Of a stretch of DNA of 64,000 nucleotides, positions 25,377-34,096 are shown piece after piece; the stretch's first letter is position 1; every line of letters starts with the position of its first letter. A program made the translations under genes and the position numbers. Below the pieces are notes generated by a model. It did not search any database, had not been told where the DNA came from, and saw nothing but the letters and a program-made list of their open reading frames with translations. Location: positions 1 to 64,000 of the forward strand of contig SMWF01000117.1 of assembly GCA_004357385.1 (NCBI GenBank), read 5' to 3'. This DNA comes from Gammaproteobacteria bacterium (GTDB taxonomy: Bacteria > Pseudomonadota > Gammaproteobacteria > Pseudomonadales > Azotimanducaceae).

Positions 25377-25613
25377 CTAAGCTGTTGGCGCCGGGGTTTC
25401 CGGTTCGTCCGCTGGCTCAGCGGCTGTATCAGCGGGTGCAGCCACAGCGCCGGTTCCGTCGTCCGCACCGGCGCCGTTCAGATTGCGGCGGATCTCGGCA
25501 ACGTCCCGCTGTATCTCACTGACGCGGAAGATCACGTCGGGTAGCTGGTCCGATATCCGCCAGATGAGGTAGGCGACGGCGGCCAACAGCAGAAAGGAGA
25601 TGAAGTCTATCAT
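25377..25613 (-). CDS. Small one-TM protein with Ala/Pro-rich tail
   Basis: A 78-residue protein with one N-terminal TM helix (about 3-19) and a short amphipathic stretch (IFRVSEIQRDVAEIRRNL). A disordered tail rich in A, P, D and E follows. Sixteen bases separate it from the downstream two-TM protein gene, and AAGGGAG lies upstream of the ATG. Function unknown. Confidence 0.6.
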   Translation of the reverse strand: MIDFISFLLLAAVAYLIWRISDQLPDVIFRVSEIQRDVAEIRRNLNGAGADDGTGAVAAPADTAAEPADEPETPAPTA

Positions 25614-25692
25614 GGTGCTCCCTTATGGCGATTAACTGGGTAATGCGAAAGATACGTATAACGGGCCGCGCCCGGCTAGTCCAGAGTACCCG

Positions 25693-25835
25693 TCAATGAC
25701 TTTCCTGGGAACTCTCGATCCCGTTGCCCGTCGGGACGAAGGGCAAGCCGACTTCCTTCTGCCGGAACGGTAGTAGCGCATCGGGTTGTTTGGTGAGCAG
25801 ACCTAGGTCGAGGGCGCGTTTCGCCAGTCCATTGT
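25693..25835 (-). other. Open minus-strand stretch, possible gene remnant
   Basis: Downstream of sixA the minus strand stays open for about 47 codons to a TGA at 25693-25695, with a coding-like composition (it contains LLTKQPDALLPFRQKEVG). I find no start codon after the sixA stop in this frame. It may be the 3' end of a broken gene, a frameshifted extension, or chance. The rest of this 221-base gap holds nothing I can identify. Confidence 0.2.
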
Positions 25836-26344
25836 CAGGCTCCCGTTGTGGTATCGAGCGTTTTCGGGGAGCGGAAGACGATCAGTTCTCCGGAGCCCGG
25901 TGTGATGTCCGCCCAGCGGCCCGGAATGTCGATGGCGGCGATTCCGAAGGTCGGAAAGTCGTCGATCAGGGGCCTGTCCAGCAGAGTGTTGGCAAACTCG
26001 GTGACACCCGGATTGTGGCCGATCACAGCCGCGCTGGGGCAGTGGTCGGGTAGTGCGTGAACGCTGGCGAGTAATTGTGGAGGGGAGGCGAGGTACAGGT
26101 CCCTGCTGCATTCGAGGGCATCGTGGTCGAGACCGCAGGCATCCAAGAGGTACCCGGCGGTGCGCCGTGTGCGCAGCGCATCACTCGCGAGAATACGCTC
26201 GGGCGGCAGGTTCTGGGCAGCGAGCCAGGCGGCCATCAGGGGCCCATCCCGACGGCCGCGGCCATTGAGATCCCGGTCGTGGTCTCCCACCGATGCGCCG
26301 CTCCAGGACGATTTCGCATGTCGAATGATCCAGAGGCGTGGCAT
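25835..26344 (-). CDS. sixA: Histidine phosphatase, SixA-like
   Basis: A 169-residue protein of the histidine phosphatase clan. The RHAKSSW motif at 8-14 supplies the catalytic His9, and GHNPG (about 122-126) the second His. Length and the single-domain layout match SixA, which removes phosphate from phosphohistidine in ArcB and the nitrogen PTS. The ATG at 26344 opens the conserved strand (MPRLWIIRHA); longer upstream reading is poor. Confidence 0.85.
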   Translation of the reverse strand: MPRLWIIRHAKSSWSGASVGDHDRDLNGRGRRDGPLMAAWLAAQNLPPERILASDALRTRRTAGYLLDACGLDHDALECSRDLYLASPPQLLASVHALPDHCPSAAVIGHNPGVTEFANTLLDRPLIDDFPTFGIAAIDIPGRWADITPGSGELIVFRSPKTLDTTTGA

Positions 26345-26421
26345 GTGCGTTATGCCATCCTGTTCGCACGTCGCAGCCTGGGAGGGTACGGTCCTGGTCG
26401 GCGGTCTACACTCACCGGAGG

Positions 26422-27333
26422 TCAATCCCAGATGGCGAAGAACTCGTCGAATGCCTGGAACTGGCCGCCGCTGGCCGACGACGGGACGATGATCGGGGTT
26501 TTCACGCCGGCGTCGAACCACGCCTCGATTCCGTCCCGGACCTGCGTGGCCGTACCGAACAATGTCGTGTCGGCCAGCCAGCGGTCCGACAGACAGTCGC
26601 TGACCTGGTCGGTATCACCCCGTTCCAGAGCGGCTTCGACGGCCTGCATTTCTTCTTCGTAACCCGCCTCCTTCCAGTAGTTGCGATAGTTCGGAAGCAT
26701 GGCGTAACTCGTCAACGTCCGGCGATTGACCGCCTTGGCGGCTTCGACGTCGTCACTGATGCAGGTGGGAATCATGTCGCCGATAAAGAAATCGTCGTTC
26801 TGGCGAGCCGACTCGGACAAGACCGACAGGGATTCGCCCATGTGCGAGCGCGCGCCGTTGGCGAACACCATGCCCTGAGCGATCTCTTCCGACAGGCCGA
26901 TCATCTTTTTGCGCAAGGTGGCCAGCACGATCGGCGGCAACTCGCCGGCGCGCGGTACGGCCTTCAACCCGTCGACGAAGTCGCGCGTGTCCGACAGCGG
27001 CTTCCCGGTTTTAATTCCCAGGCGATCGAGCACCGGTGCATGGCTGACGCCCACGCCGAAGCGGAAACGCCCGCCGGATACCTCGTGAATGAACGAGGCG
27101 GTCTGGGCGAAGTCGGTCACCTGGCGGGTGTAAATGGGCGTGATGCTGGTGCCGAAGTGGACCCGTTCGGTGACCAGTGCCAGCGCCTCGCACAGGGCCA
27201 GGCCGTCGCCCAGACTTGGACAGTAGATTCCAGGAAAGCCGCGCGTCTCGATGTCGCGGGCCAGGTCGAGGGTGGCCTGCCGGCGACCCGGGATCGCGGC
27301 CAGGCTCAGCGCAGGAAGGCGCGAGGTGCTCAT
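26422..27333 (-). CDS. LLM-class flavin-dependent oxidoreductase
   Basis: A 303-residue TIM-barrel protein of the luciferase-like monooxygenase superfamily. Strand-loop blocks include GFPGIYCPSLGD near 32, LVTERVHFGTSITP near 53, and SGGRFRFGVGVSHAP near 85. These families use FMN or F420; the sequence does not decide which. Substrate unknown. It stands alone on the minus strand between sixA and the rhomboid gene. Confidence 0.87.
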   Translation of the reverse strand: MSTSRLPALSLAAIPGRRQATLDLARDIETRGFPGIYCPSLGDGLALCEALALVTERVHFGTSITPIYTRQVTDFAQTASFIHEVSGGRFRFGVGVSHAPVLDRLGIKTGKPLSDTRDFVDGLKAVPRAGELPPIVLATLRKKMIGLSEEIAQGMVFANGARSHMGESLSVLSESARQNDDFFIGDMIPTCISDDVEAAKAVNRRTLTSYAMLPNYRNYWKEAGYEEEMQAVEAALERGDTDQVSDCLSDRWLADTTLFGTATQVRDGIEAWFDAGVKTPIIVPSSASGGQFQAFDEFFAIWD

Positions 27334-27443
27334 ACGGTTCTCTCCAATGCGTGGTTCCGGGGATCGGCGGTTCGCGACGCAGCCGCAACGTCACGTGCTG
27401 CGCCGTCAAGGTTGAACGAATTACAGGTTCCCATCAAGGTGCC

Positions 27444-28208
27444 TCACCCCAGACGATGGCGGGAAACGAGCCGGCGCGTGTGGCGGCGGTGCTGGGCGAG
27501 ATAGCGGTCGTTGACGAATAACTTCACCAGCACGATGCCCGCCAGGAACCCCCCGATATGCGCCCAGAATGCCACCCCGCCCGCTGAATTCTGGGTCAAG
27601 GCGGGTAACGCGCCGAGCAGCTGCAGCAGAAACCAGTAGCCCAGCATGAACACCGCCGGTATCGCCACGGTGGTCATGTAGAAGCCGAGAAAGATGAACG
27701 TGTTGACGCGTATCCGGGGAAACAGGAATGCATAGGCGCCCATGACGCCGCCGATGGCTCCCGATGCGCCGACCATCGGCGTGATGCTCGAAGGATCGGT
27801 CACGATCTGGGCAAATGCGGCGGCCAGACCGCAAATCAGATAGAACACCGCGAACCGCAGGCGGCCCATGACGTCCTCGACGTTGTCTCCGAATACCCAC
27901 AGGAACCACATGTTGCCCAGGATGTGAAACCATCCGCCGTGCATGAACATGGAGGTGATTGCGGCGCTCGGGTGGCTGTTTCCGTCAATCACGCATACCA
28001 GGTCGCGGCTGATCTGAACGTGCGTGCCAGGCTCGGCGATGCCGAGCAGGTGTGCTGGAATCAGGCCGAACTGGCAGACTGACGTCCCCAGGGCGCGATC
28101 CGCGCCCAGCCCCTGAACGAATATCCAGATGGCCGCATTTATCGCGATGATCGCCGCGGTCACGAGCGGCAAACGCAGCGTCTGATTTTCATCGCTCAGG
28201 GGGAACAT
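27444..28208 (-). CDS. Rhomboid-family intramembrane serine protease
   Basis: A 254-residue protein with at least six TM helices. The HGGWFHILGN block (90-99) carries the conserved His and Asn of the oxyanion region, the nucleophile is Ser149 in GASGAIGG, and the base is His217 in AHIGGFLAG. It cleaves TM substrates in the membrane. ATG 28208 is chosen over 28265 because the upstream extension is Cys- and Thr-rich and unlike the family. The C-terminal tail is basic (RHTRRLVSRHRL). A 72-base gap separates it from the divergent ABC-F gene. Confidence 0.92.
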   Translation of the reverse strand: MFPLSDENQTLRLPLVTAAIIAINAAIWIFVQGLGADRALGTSVCQFGLIPAHLLGIAEPGTHVQISRDLVCVIDGNSHPSAAITSMFMHGGWFHILGNMWFLWVFGDNVEDVMGRLRFAVFYLICGLAAAFAQIVTDPSSITPMVGASGAIGGVMGAYAFLFPRIRVNTFIFLGFYMTTVAIPAVFMLGYWFLLQLLGALPALTQNSAGGVAFWAHIGGFLAGIVLVKLFVNDRYLAQHRRHTRRLVSRHRLG

Positions 28209-28280
28209 CTGACCAAGGCCGGTACCGCTGTTAACCTCGCAGACACAACCTGACGTTCTGCTCACATAGGGTCAAGACGG

Positions 28281-30008
28281 GTGGTAATGCTGGTACAGGC
28301 GCGCGGTCTTGGCCATTCGGTGGGGCAGCGAACCTTATTCGACAACATCGATCTCACGATTGCCCAGGGCGATCGGATCGGCCTCGTTGGCCACAATGGG
28401 TGCGGCAAGTCGACCCTGCTCGGTCTCTTGGGCGGTGATCAGGAGCCTGACACCGGCGAGTTGATCCGCCGGCGTGGGCTAAGGCTCGGCAGGGTCGAAC
28501 AATTTCTGCCAACGCCGGTCGCGCGGCTGACCGCGGCGCAGGCGGTGGCGGCCAGTGCCGACTCGCGTGTGGAATCCGATATCGACTCGGGGGTGGATTC
28601 GGGGGTAGAAGAGTGGCGGATTGAGGCGCTGCTGAGCGCGCTCGGTTTCAGCCTGGCGGAAATGGCCTACCGCGCGGGTGATCTCAGTGGTGGTCAGCAG
28701 AATCGCATCATGTTTGCTCGTGCGCTGATCACGGATCCGGAACTGGTGCTCCTGGACGAGCCGACCAACCATCTTGATCTCGCCACCCTGCGGGTGTTCG
28801 AAGACTACCTCCTCGGCCTGCGCATCGGCTACCTGGTGGTATCACACGACAGAGCGTTTCTGGATGCCGTTGCCGACCACACGGTATTCCTGCGGGATCA
28901 GCGTTTGTATCGCTTCGACCTGCCGTACAGCGCGGCGCGGCAGGCACTGAACGAAGCCGATGCAGCGGCCGTGCGCAGTCGGCAAAGCGAAGATCGCAAA
29001 ATCGACGGATTGCGCTCCAGCGCTAAACGGCTCGCGGTCTGGGGCAAGGTTTACGACAACGAAAAACTGTCGCGCCGGGCCCGGAACATTGAGCGCCGCG
29101 CCGCCCGCCTGGAGGCCGAACGGACGTTTGTCAGCCGAGGCTCGGGGCTCGATCTCGACCTCGCGTTCGGAGCGATGCGTGCCAAGGAGGTCTTGCGGGT
29201 CGAATCCATGGATGTCGTGGTCGCCAAGTCGATGTTGTTCAGTGTAGATCAGCTGCTGATCAGACCTGGTGAACGCGTCGCGTTGCTCGGGGCGAACGGT
29301 TCCGGAAAGTCGACATTCATCCGAGCCCTGGTCAATCACTTTCGCGGCGAGACGGCCCACGATTCGATTCGTTTCAGTCCCCAGGTTGCGCTTGGTTATT
29401 ACGACCAGGAACTGGACGAAGCCGCGGCCGAAATGAGTCTCATAGAGTTTGTCAGCCGGCGTGCCAATAGTGACGAGGAATTGGCGAAGAACCGCTTGAT
29501 CGGTGCCGGCTTTCCCTATTCGGAGCACGGCAAAAGCGTGCTCGACATGAGTGGCGGCGAGCGTGCCCGGGCACTGTTCGTTGTCCTGTCGCTGACCCGA
29601 CCGAACTTTCTGATTCTGGATGAACCGACCAACCACCTCGACGTCGACGGTAAGGAACAGCTCGAAGTGCAGCTTCTGGAAAGCGGCGCGGCGCTGCTGG
29701 TAACCGCCCACGATCGCCGCTTTCTCGACACGGTCGCGCAACGCTTCTTGTGTATCGACAAAGGAGTCATGCGGGAGGTGCCCGATCCGGGCGAGTTCTA
29801 TTTGGCGCCTGAGCCCCGGCATGATAAGCCCGCCAGTGGACCGCCCCATATTGGGCAGGTGAGTGAGGATGTGCTGACCCGGATCGCCGAGTTGGAAGAC
29901 AAGCTGGACCAGGATCGCGCGCGCAAACCGAAGTTCCAGAAACCCGCGTTGCAGCACGAGTGGCAGATCCGACTGGAGAGGCTGTATCGACGACTGGACG
30001 ACGACTAG
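28281..30008 (+). CDS. ABC-F family ATPase (ribosome-associated)
   Basis: A 575-residue soluble protein with two ABC cassettes and no membrane domain. Cassette 1 has GHNGCGKST (37-45) and LSGGQQN; cassette 2 has GANGSGKST and MSGGERARA. Both have a DEPTNHLD Walker B segment. ABC-F proteins bind the ribosomal E site; the sequence between cassettes is charged and helical, as expected for the P-site tRNA interaction motif. Which ABC-F subgroup (Uup, YheS, EttA or another) is unclear. Start GTG 28281, or ATG 28287, with no obvious ribosome site. Confidence 0.9.
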   Translation: MVMLVQARGLGHSVGQRTLFDNIDLTIAQGDRIGLVGHNGCGKSTLLGLLGGDQEPDTGELIRRRGLRLGRVEQFLPTPVARLTAAQAVAASADSRVESDIDSGVDSGVEEWRIEALLSALGFSLAEMAYRAGDLSGGQQNRIMFARALITDPELVLLDEPTNHLDLATLRVFEDYLLGLRIGYLVVSHDRAFLDAVADHTVFLRDQRLYRFDLPYSAARQALNEADAAAVRSRQSEDRKIDGLRSSAKRLAVWGKVYDNEKLSRRARNIERRAARLEAERTFVSRGSGLDLDLAFGAMRAKEVLRVESMDVVVAKSMLFSVDQLLIRPGERVALLGANGSGKSTFIRALVNHFRGETAHDSIRFSPQVALGYYDQELDEAAAEMSLIEFVSRRANSDEELAKNRLIGAGFPYSEHGKSVLDMSGGERARALFVVLSLTRPNFLILDEPTNHLDVDGKEQLEVQLLESGAALLVTAHDRRFLDTVAQRFLCIDKGVMREVPDPGEFYLAPEPRHDKPASGPPHIGQVSEDVLTRIAELEDKLDQDRARKPKFQKPALQHEWQIRLERLYRRLDDD

Positions 30009-30049
30009 CGTGTCGGGCCGGGCGGGACCGATTCCGCATATGCGTGCGG

Positions 30050-30520
30050 CTAATCGATCTCGTTGAGATCGTCCCAGTTCACCCAACGGCGCGGGCGCTT
30101 GAGCATCGAGCGGCGAATCCGCGGGTAGTCGACCACGTCCAACGGATTGCGCTCGCCACCGACCAGGTAGTGGCAATCCTCGGCGAAGCTGTTGCGCAGG
30201 TTGTGCGCCGGGGATGGCACCGGCAGGCCGATGAAGTCGCCCGGTCCGACCTCGCACTCCAGATCTCCGATCTCGGCGATCGCCCGGCCTTCCAGGATAT
30301 AGATGAATTCCTCATCCGCGGAGTGGCTGTGAAACTGCGTGCTGTCGTGGCCCGGCGGAAGACGGATGAGATGAATACCGATCCGCTCCAGTCCAGCGGC
30401 GGTGCCGAGACCTCGGGTCATCCGGACCGCACGTCGGTTGAACTGGTGTAGGTGTTGTTGTTCCGGGAGCGCTTTGATCTCTGCGGCCCGAATCAGGTGC
30501 GGCCTGCTCGTCTTGCTCAT
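30050..30520 (-). CDS. Cupin-domain protein
   Basis: A 156-residue single cupin. The first metal motif appears as FHSHSADEEFIYILEG (two His and a Glu) and the second as PSPAHNLRN (His). The fold could be a dioxygenase, isomerase or binding protein; nothing in the sequence decides. Its stop meets the convergent ABC-F stop after a 41-base gap. It overlaps hisC by 4 bases, so it is co-translated with histidine synthesis. Confidence 0.85.
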   Translation of the reverse strand: MSKTSRPHLIRAAEIKALPEQQHLHQFNRRAVRMTRGLGTAAGLERIGIHLIRLPPGHDSTQFHSHSADEEFIYILEGRAIAEIGDLECEVGPGDFIGLPVPSPAHNLRNSFAEDCHYLVGGERNPLDVVDYPRIRRSMLKRPRRWVNWDDLNEID

Positions 30521-31599
30521 TGCGCGAGAATTTCGTCGAGCGCGACGAGCAGACGTGCGTTCTGTTCGGGCGTGCCAATGCTGATTCGCAACTTGTCGTC
30601 AAGGCGCGGCGTTTCGAAGTGACGTACCAATATTCCGCGGCTGCGTAATTCGGCCGCGGTTCCGCTGGCGGAAGTCGACGAATCGTCGGGCATGGTCGCG
30701 AGCAGGAAATTTGCCTGGGAATGAGGCATGGCGAAACCTCGTTTCAGCAGCGAATCGCGCAGTTCGCGACGCTCGCTACGGACCCTGCGCCAGGTTTGCT
30801 CGGCGTACTCGAGATCTTCAAAGGCAGCGCAGCCAAGTCGTTGAGCGATTGTGTTCACGTTGTAGCTGTCACGGGTCTTGGTCAGCATCGGTTCGATCAG
30901 TTCCGCCGAACCGATCAGATAGCCGAAGCGAAGACCCGCCATCGAGTAACCCTTTGACAAGGTACGCAGAATCAACACGTTGTCGAAGGCGCGCATCATG
31001 TTCATCGTGTCGTAGCGCTGCGCCGCGTCGACGAAGTCGACGTAGGCTTCGTCGATCAGCAGTACCCCGGAAAACTCGTTCGCGACGCGCGACAGCGTAT
31101 CCACACTCGCAAGCACGCCGGTCGGCGTGTGCGGATTCACAATGCAGGCGAGTCGAGCGCCGGCGTCGTTCAGCGCCTGGGCGAAGTTGCGCGGCACTGT
31201 CCAGTCCTCCAACAGAGGGACGGCAAGCACTGAGCAACCCTGAATCGCAGCGAGGACCTCGTACAGGGAATAGCTGGGATCGGTTGTGGCGAAAGTCGAA
31301 CCCGGATCGAGAAAGGTGGTGAAGGCGAGCCGTAGTGCTTCATCGCCGCCGTTGGTGACCAGCAGGTTTTCCATGTCCACGCCGTGGCGCTCCGCAGCGA
31401 GCGCGCGAAACTGGTCGGCGGTCGGTTGCGGATAGAGGTTCAGCGTGGCGACGTCGAAGGAAGCCAGTGCCGCGGCCACCGCGGGTCCGGGAGGGTAGGG
31501 GTTCTCGTTGGTGTTCAGCTTGATAGCATCGCCGTCCCGGGGTTGCTCGCCCCAGGTGTAGCCCTGCATGTCGCGGATGATGTCCCGTTCGTAGCTCAT
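30517..31599 (-). CDS. hisC: Histidinol-phosphate aminotransferase
   Basis: A 360-residue type I PLP enzyme. The start (IKLNTNENPYPPGP) is the HisC substrate loop; TNGGDEAL is the PLP phosphate loop; NPHTPTG the substrate carboxylate site; and LSKGYSMAGLR holds the PLP lysine. It converts imidazole-acetol phosphate and glutamate to histidinol phosphate. ATG 31599 overlaps the AI-2E transporter stop (ATGA). It lies outside any his operon, and argC is 5 kb away on the same strand. Confidence 0.92.
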   Translation of the reverse strand: MSYERDIIRDMQGYTWGEQPRDGDAIKLNTNENPYPPGPAVAAALASFDVATLNLYPQPTADQFRALAAERHGVDMENLLVTNGGDEALRLAFTTFLDPGSTFATTDPSYSLYEVLAAIQGCSVLAVPLLEDWTVPRNFAQALNDAGARLACIVNPHTPTGVLASVDTLSRVANEFSGVLLIDEAYVDFVDAAQRYDTMNMMRAFDNVLILRTLSKGYSMAGLRFGYLIGSAELIEPMLTKTRDSYNVNTIAQRLGCAAFEDLEYAEQTWRRVRSERRELRDSLLKRGFAMPHSQANFLLATMPDDSSTSASGTAAELRSRGILVRHFETPRLDDKLRISIGTPEQNARLLVALDEILAQ

Positions 31600-32681
31600 G
31601 CTGAAGCGGGCTCGTTGGAGGTGGCCTGCTCCGGCGCCCGGGCCGGGCCCAGAAGCTGCGCCAGCCAGCGACTCGAGGGGCTCGCCTCGAGCGCCATCTT
31701 CGCGGTCATCGTCAACGGAATCGAAAGTAGCATCCCCATGGGTCCGAGCACCCATCCCCAGAATACCAGTGACAGGAACACCACGAGGGTCGACAGGCCC
31801 AGGCCCCGACCCATGAAACGGGTCTCGACGATGGTGCCCATGACGATGTTCAGCACGAGGTAACCGATCATTACCAGGACAGCGGCGAAGGGGCCGAGCT
31901 GGACGAGGGCGAGCAGCACCGGGGGAACTGCCGCAATGATCGAACCGATGGTTGGCACGAAGTTCAGCATGAACGTCAGCAGTCCCCACAACAGGGGAAA
32001 ATCTACCCCCAGCAGCGCCAATCCGGAAGCGGCGAGAATTCCGGTGATCGCGCTGATCGTCGTCTTGATCGCCACGTAGCGGTTCACGGTGTCACCGAAG
32101 CTGGCGAACCGATCGAATCCCGGTGCTGGTTCCTGAATGGCGCGGCGCAGCTTTCCCGGAAAGCTTGCGACTTCCGAGAGGATGAAGATGATCGTCAGCA
32201 GAATGAGAAAACCGTTGCTTAGGACGCCACCCAGACTACTCAACGCATTGCGTACGATGTCCAGGGCCACTGCCGGGTCGAAGTAGGAAAGCAGCGCGGC
32301 TGTCGACAGCTCGACGCCGAAGGATTCGGCATAGGGGGTCAACCAGGTCAGCAGATCCGCGGTAATCGATGTCAGGCGTTCTTTGTAGAACGGTAACTGA
32401 CTGCCGAAACCGTTGACGGACTGGGCTATCAGGGCGCCGATGGCGATCAGTAGCACGACCATCGCCAGCATCACCAGCGCAATGGCCAGCGCTCCGGGAA
32501 CCTTGCGATGTTTCAACCAGGCAACCGGGGCTTCGGCGATCGTCGCGATGAACACCGCCAGCAGGAATGGCACCAGGATCGGCGCAGCAGAGCGCAAGCC
32601 GGCAATCACAATGACGAAGGCGGCCAGCACGATCATCGACCGGGATGCCGCGCCAAACCCCTGCCGCGTGGAATCACTCAT
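31596..32681 (-). CDS. AI-2E/PerM-family membrane transporter
   Basis: A 361-residue protein with about eight TM helices: two at 15-70, one near 150-170, and four or five from 215 to 340. The long polar loop between TM3 and TM4 is characteristic of the AI-2E transporter (PerM, YdiK, TqsA) family. Members move autoinducer-2, ions or unknown solutes; no substrate can be named. It overlaps hisC by 4 bases and the amidase by 4 bases. Confidence 0.9.
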   Translation of the reverse strand: MSDSTRQGFGAASRSMIVLAAFVIVIAGLRSAAPILVPFLLAVFIATIAEAPVAWLKHRKVPGALAIALVMLAMVVLLIAIGALIAQSVNGFGSQLPFYKERLTSITADLLTWLTPYAESFGVELSTAALLSYFDPAVALDIVRNALSSLGGVLSNGFLILLTIIFILSEVASFPGKLRRAIQEPAPGFDRFASFGDTVNRYVAIKTTISAITGILAASGLALLGVDFPLLWGLLTFMLNFVPTIGSIIAAVPPVLLALVQLGPFAAVLVMIGYLVLNIVMGTIVETRFMGRGLGLSTLVVFLSLVFWGWVLGPMGMLLSIPLTMTAKMALEASPSSRWLAQLLGPARAPEQATSNEPASA

Positions 32682-33505
32682 TGCAGGCGCCGATGCGTGA
32701 GGCTTGGCAGCGAGCGACGTATCTCGGCAACGACGTCAGGATCGAGCGTGGCGATGCTGACCCCATCACCCTCCCCGCCGCACTCGGCGACTATGCGTCC
32801 CCAGGGATCCACGATCATGGCATGGCCGTAGGACGTGCGGGTGCGATGATGATGCCCCCACTGGGCCGGTGCCAGCAGGTAGCACTGACACTCGATGGCG
32901 CGGGCCCGAAGCAAAACGTGCCAGTGGTCGCGTCCCGTGCTTGCGGTAAACGCCGATGGAACGGTGAGCACCGTAGCCCCCTGTTCGACCAGGCGCCGGT
33001 ACACCTCGGGAAATCTGAGGTCGTAGCATACGCTCAGGCCCAGCAGACCGAACGGTGTGGGGGTCACCTGGAGCGTGTCGCCGGGTAGGGTCCGATCAGA
33101 CTCCATCAGCCGAGTTCCATCGGCGAGATCGACGTCGAAGAGGTGGATCTTCCGATAGCAGGAGATCACTTCGCCGTCTCGGTCGAGGTGTACACAGGTG
33201 TTGAACGATTTCTCCGGGTCGCTGCTCTGCTCGTGAAAACCGCCGAGAATCAGGTGACACTGATGTTTGCGGGCAAGCGCCTGGCAGTGGGCCAGAATGG
33301 CGCCCCCCTCCGGCAGTGGTTCAACGATTCCGCGCTTCTCGCGTTCCGGACCGATGAACGCGAATGCCTCTGGTAGCGCGATCAGCGCAGCACCTTGGTC
33401 CGCAGCCTCCGCCGTGAGGCGATCCACCGCCGCAAGATTGGCCGCGACGTCGGGCGTAGCATTCATCTGCACGACCGCGGCGACCATTGGCTGGTGTTCA
33501 GGCAT
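32678..33505 (-). CDS. Carbon-nitrogen hydrolase (Nit1/omega-amidase type)
   Basis: A 275-residue nitrilase-superfamily amidase with a complete Glu-Lys-Cys triad: Glu46 in LPEAF, Lys119 in YRKIHLF and Cys160 in SVCYDLRFPE. Length and motif order match the Nit1/YbeM/omega-amidase group, which hydrolyses deaminated glutathione or small omega-amides. It overlaps the GNAT gene by 8 bases and the transporter by 4, within a long co-oriented run. Confidence 0.92.
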   Translation of the reverse strand: MPEHQPMVAAVVQMNATPDVAANLAAVDRLTAEAADQGAALIALPEAFAFIGPEREKRGIVEPLPEGGAILAHCQALARKHQCHLILGGFHEQSSDPEKSFNTCVHLDRDGEVISCYRKIHLFDVDLADGTRLMESDRTLPGDTLQVTPTPFGLLGLSVCYDLRFPEVYRRLVEQGATVLTVPSAFTASTGRDHWHVLLRARAIECQCYLLAPAQWGHHHRTRTSYGHAMIVDPWGRIVAECGGEGDGVSIATLDPDVVAEIRRSLPSLTHRRLQ

Positions 33506-34001
33506 CGGCCAACGATTTCTGATCGGCGAGTCGGGTGAGGCCTTCGTCGGTCAACCGGAAGGTGGTCCATCCGGACATTGGTACCGCGCCGAGGCTCTCG
33601 TAGAAGGCGATTGAGGGTGAATTCCAATCCAGCACCGACCACTCCATGCGTGCATATTTGCGTGTGCGTGCGATCCGCGCCAGCTCGATCAGCAGTGCCT
33701 TGCCAATGCCCAACCCACGGTGTTCCGGATCGACGAACAGGTCCTCCAGATATAGACCTGGACGCCCGCGCCAAGTGGAGAAGTTCCGGAAGAACAGCGC
33801 GAATCCGACCGCCGTATCGTCGTGTTCGGCGATCAGTGCCTCGGCCGCGGGTCGATCGCTGAACAGCTGGCGATCGACGTCCTCGGTGCGGATCTGCACC
33901 TCGTGTTCGAGTTTCTCGTATATCGCCAATGCCCGGATCAGCGTAACGATCAGTTCGCTGTCGCCAGCCTCAGCCGGTCGGATGCTGATCGTGCCTGGCA
34001 T
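33498..34001 (-). CDS. GNAT-family N-acetyltransferase
   Basis: A 167-residue GNAT protein. The acetyl-CoA loop is PEHRGLGIGKALL (about 91-103). The start (ISIRPAEAGDSELIVTLIRAL), the YEKLEHEV segment and FFRNFSTWRGRPG resemble spermidine/diamine acetyltransferases of the SSAT2 type. The acceptor is not certain; thialysine or another diamine is possible. The gene ends 8 bases inside the amidase. Confidence 0.88.
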   Translation of the reverse strand: MPGTISIRPAEAGDSELIVTLIRALAIYEKLEHEVQIRTEDVDRQLFSDRPAAEALIAEHDDTAVGFALFFRNFSTWRGRPGLYLEDLFVDPEHRGLGIGKALLIELARIARTRKYARMEWSVLDWNSPSIAFYESLGAVPMSGWTTFRLTDEGLTRLADQKSLADA

Positions 34002-34045
34002 TCGGTCTCCGGGATCTGCTCTCGGCTACAGTCTATCAGCCTGTC

Positions 34046-34071
34046 GAGAAAGTCCGTCCATTAACTTTCTC
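34046..34071. repeat. Perfect inverted repeat after rhlB
   Basis: GAGAAAGT (34046-34053) and ACTTTCTC (34064-34071) form an eight-base perfect stem with a ten-base loop. It lies 26 bases after the rhlB stop on the minus strand. There is no T-run, so it is more likely a 3'-end hairpin or a protein site than a full terminator. Confidence 0.4.
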
Positions 34072-34096
34072 AGTTGCGTTCGCCACCGCTCGCTCA

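Noticed and set aside
30035-30044. CGCATATGCG palindrome between ABC-F and cupin genes
   Set aside because: Short and isolated, between convergent genes; expected by chance at this length.
28842-30257. 471-codon minus-strand frame over the ABC-F gene
   Set aside because: It is antisense to both ABC cassettes and runs into the cupin gene; it has no motif.
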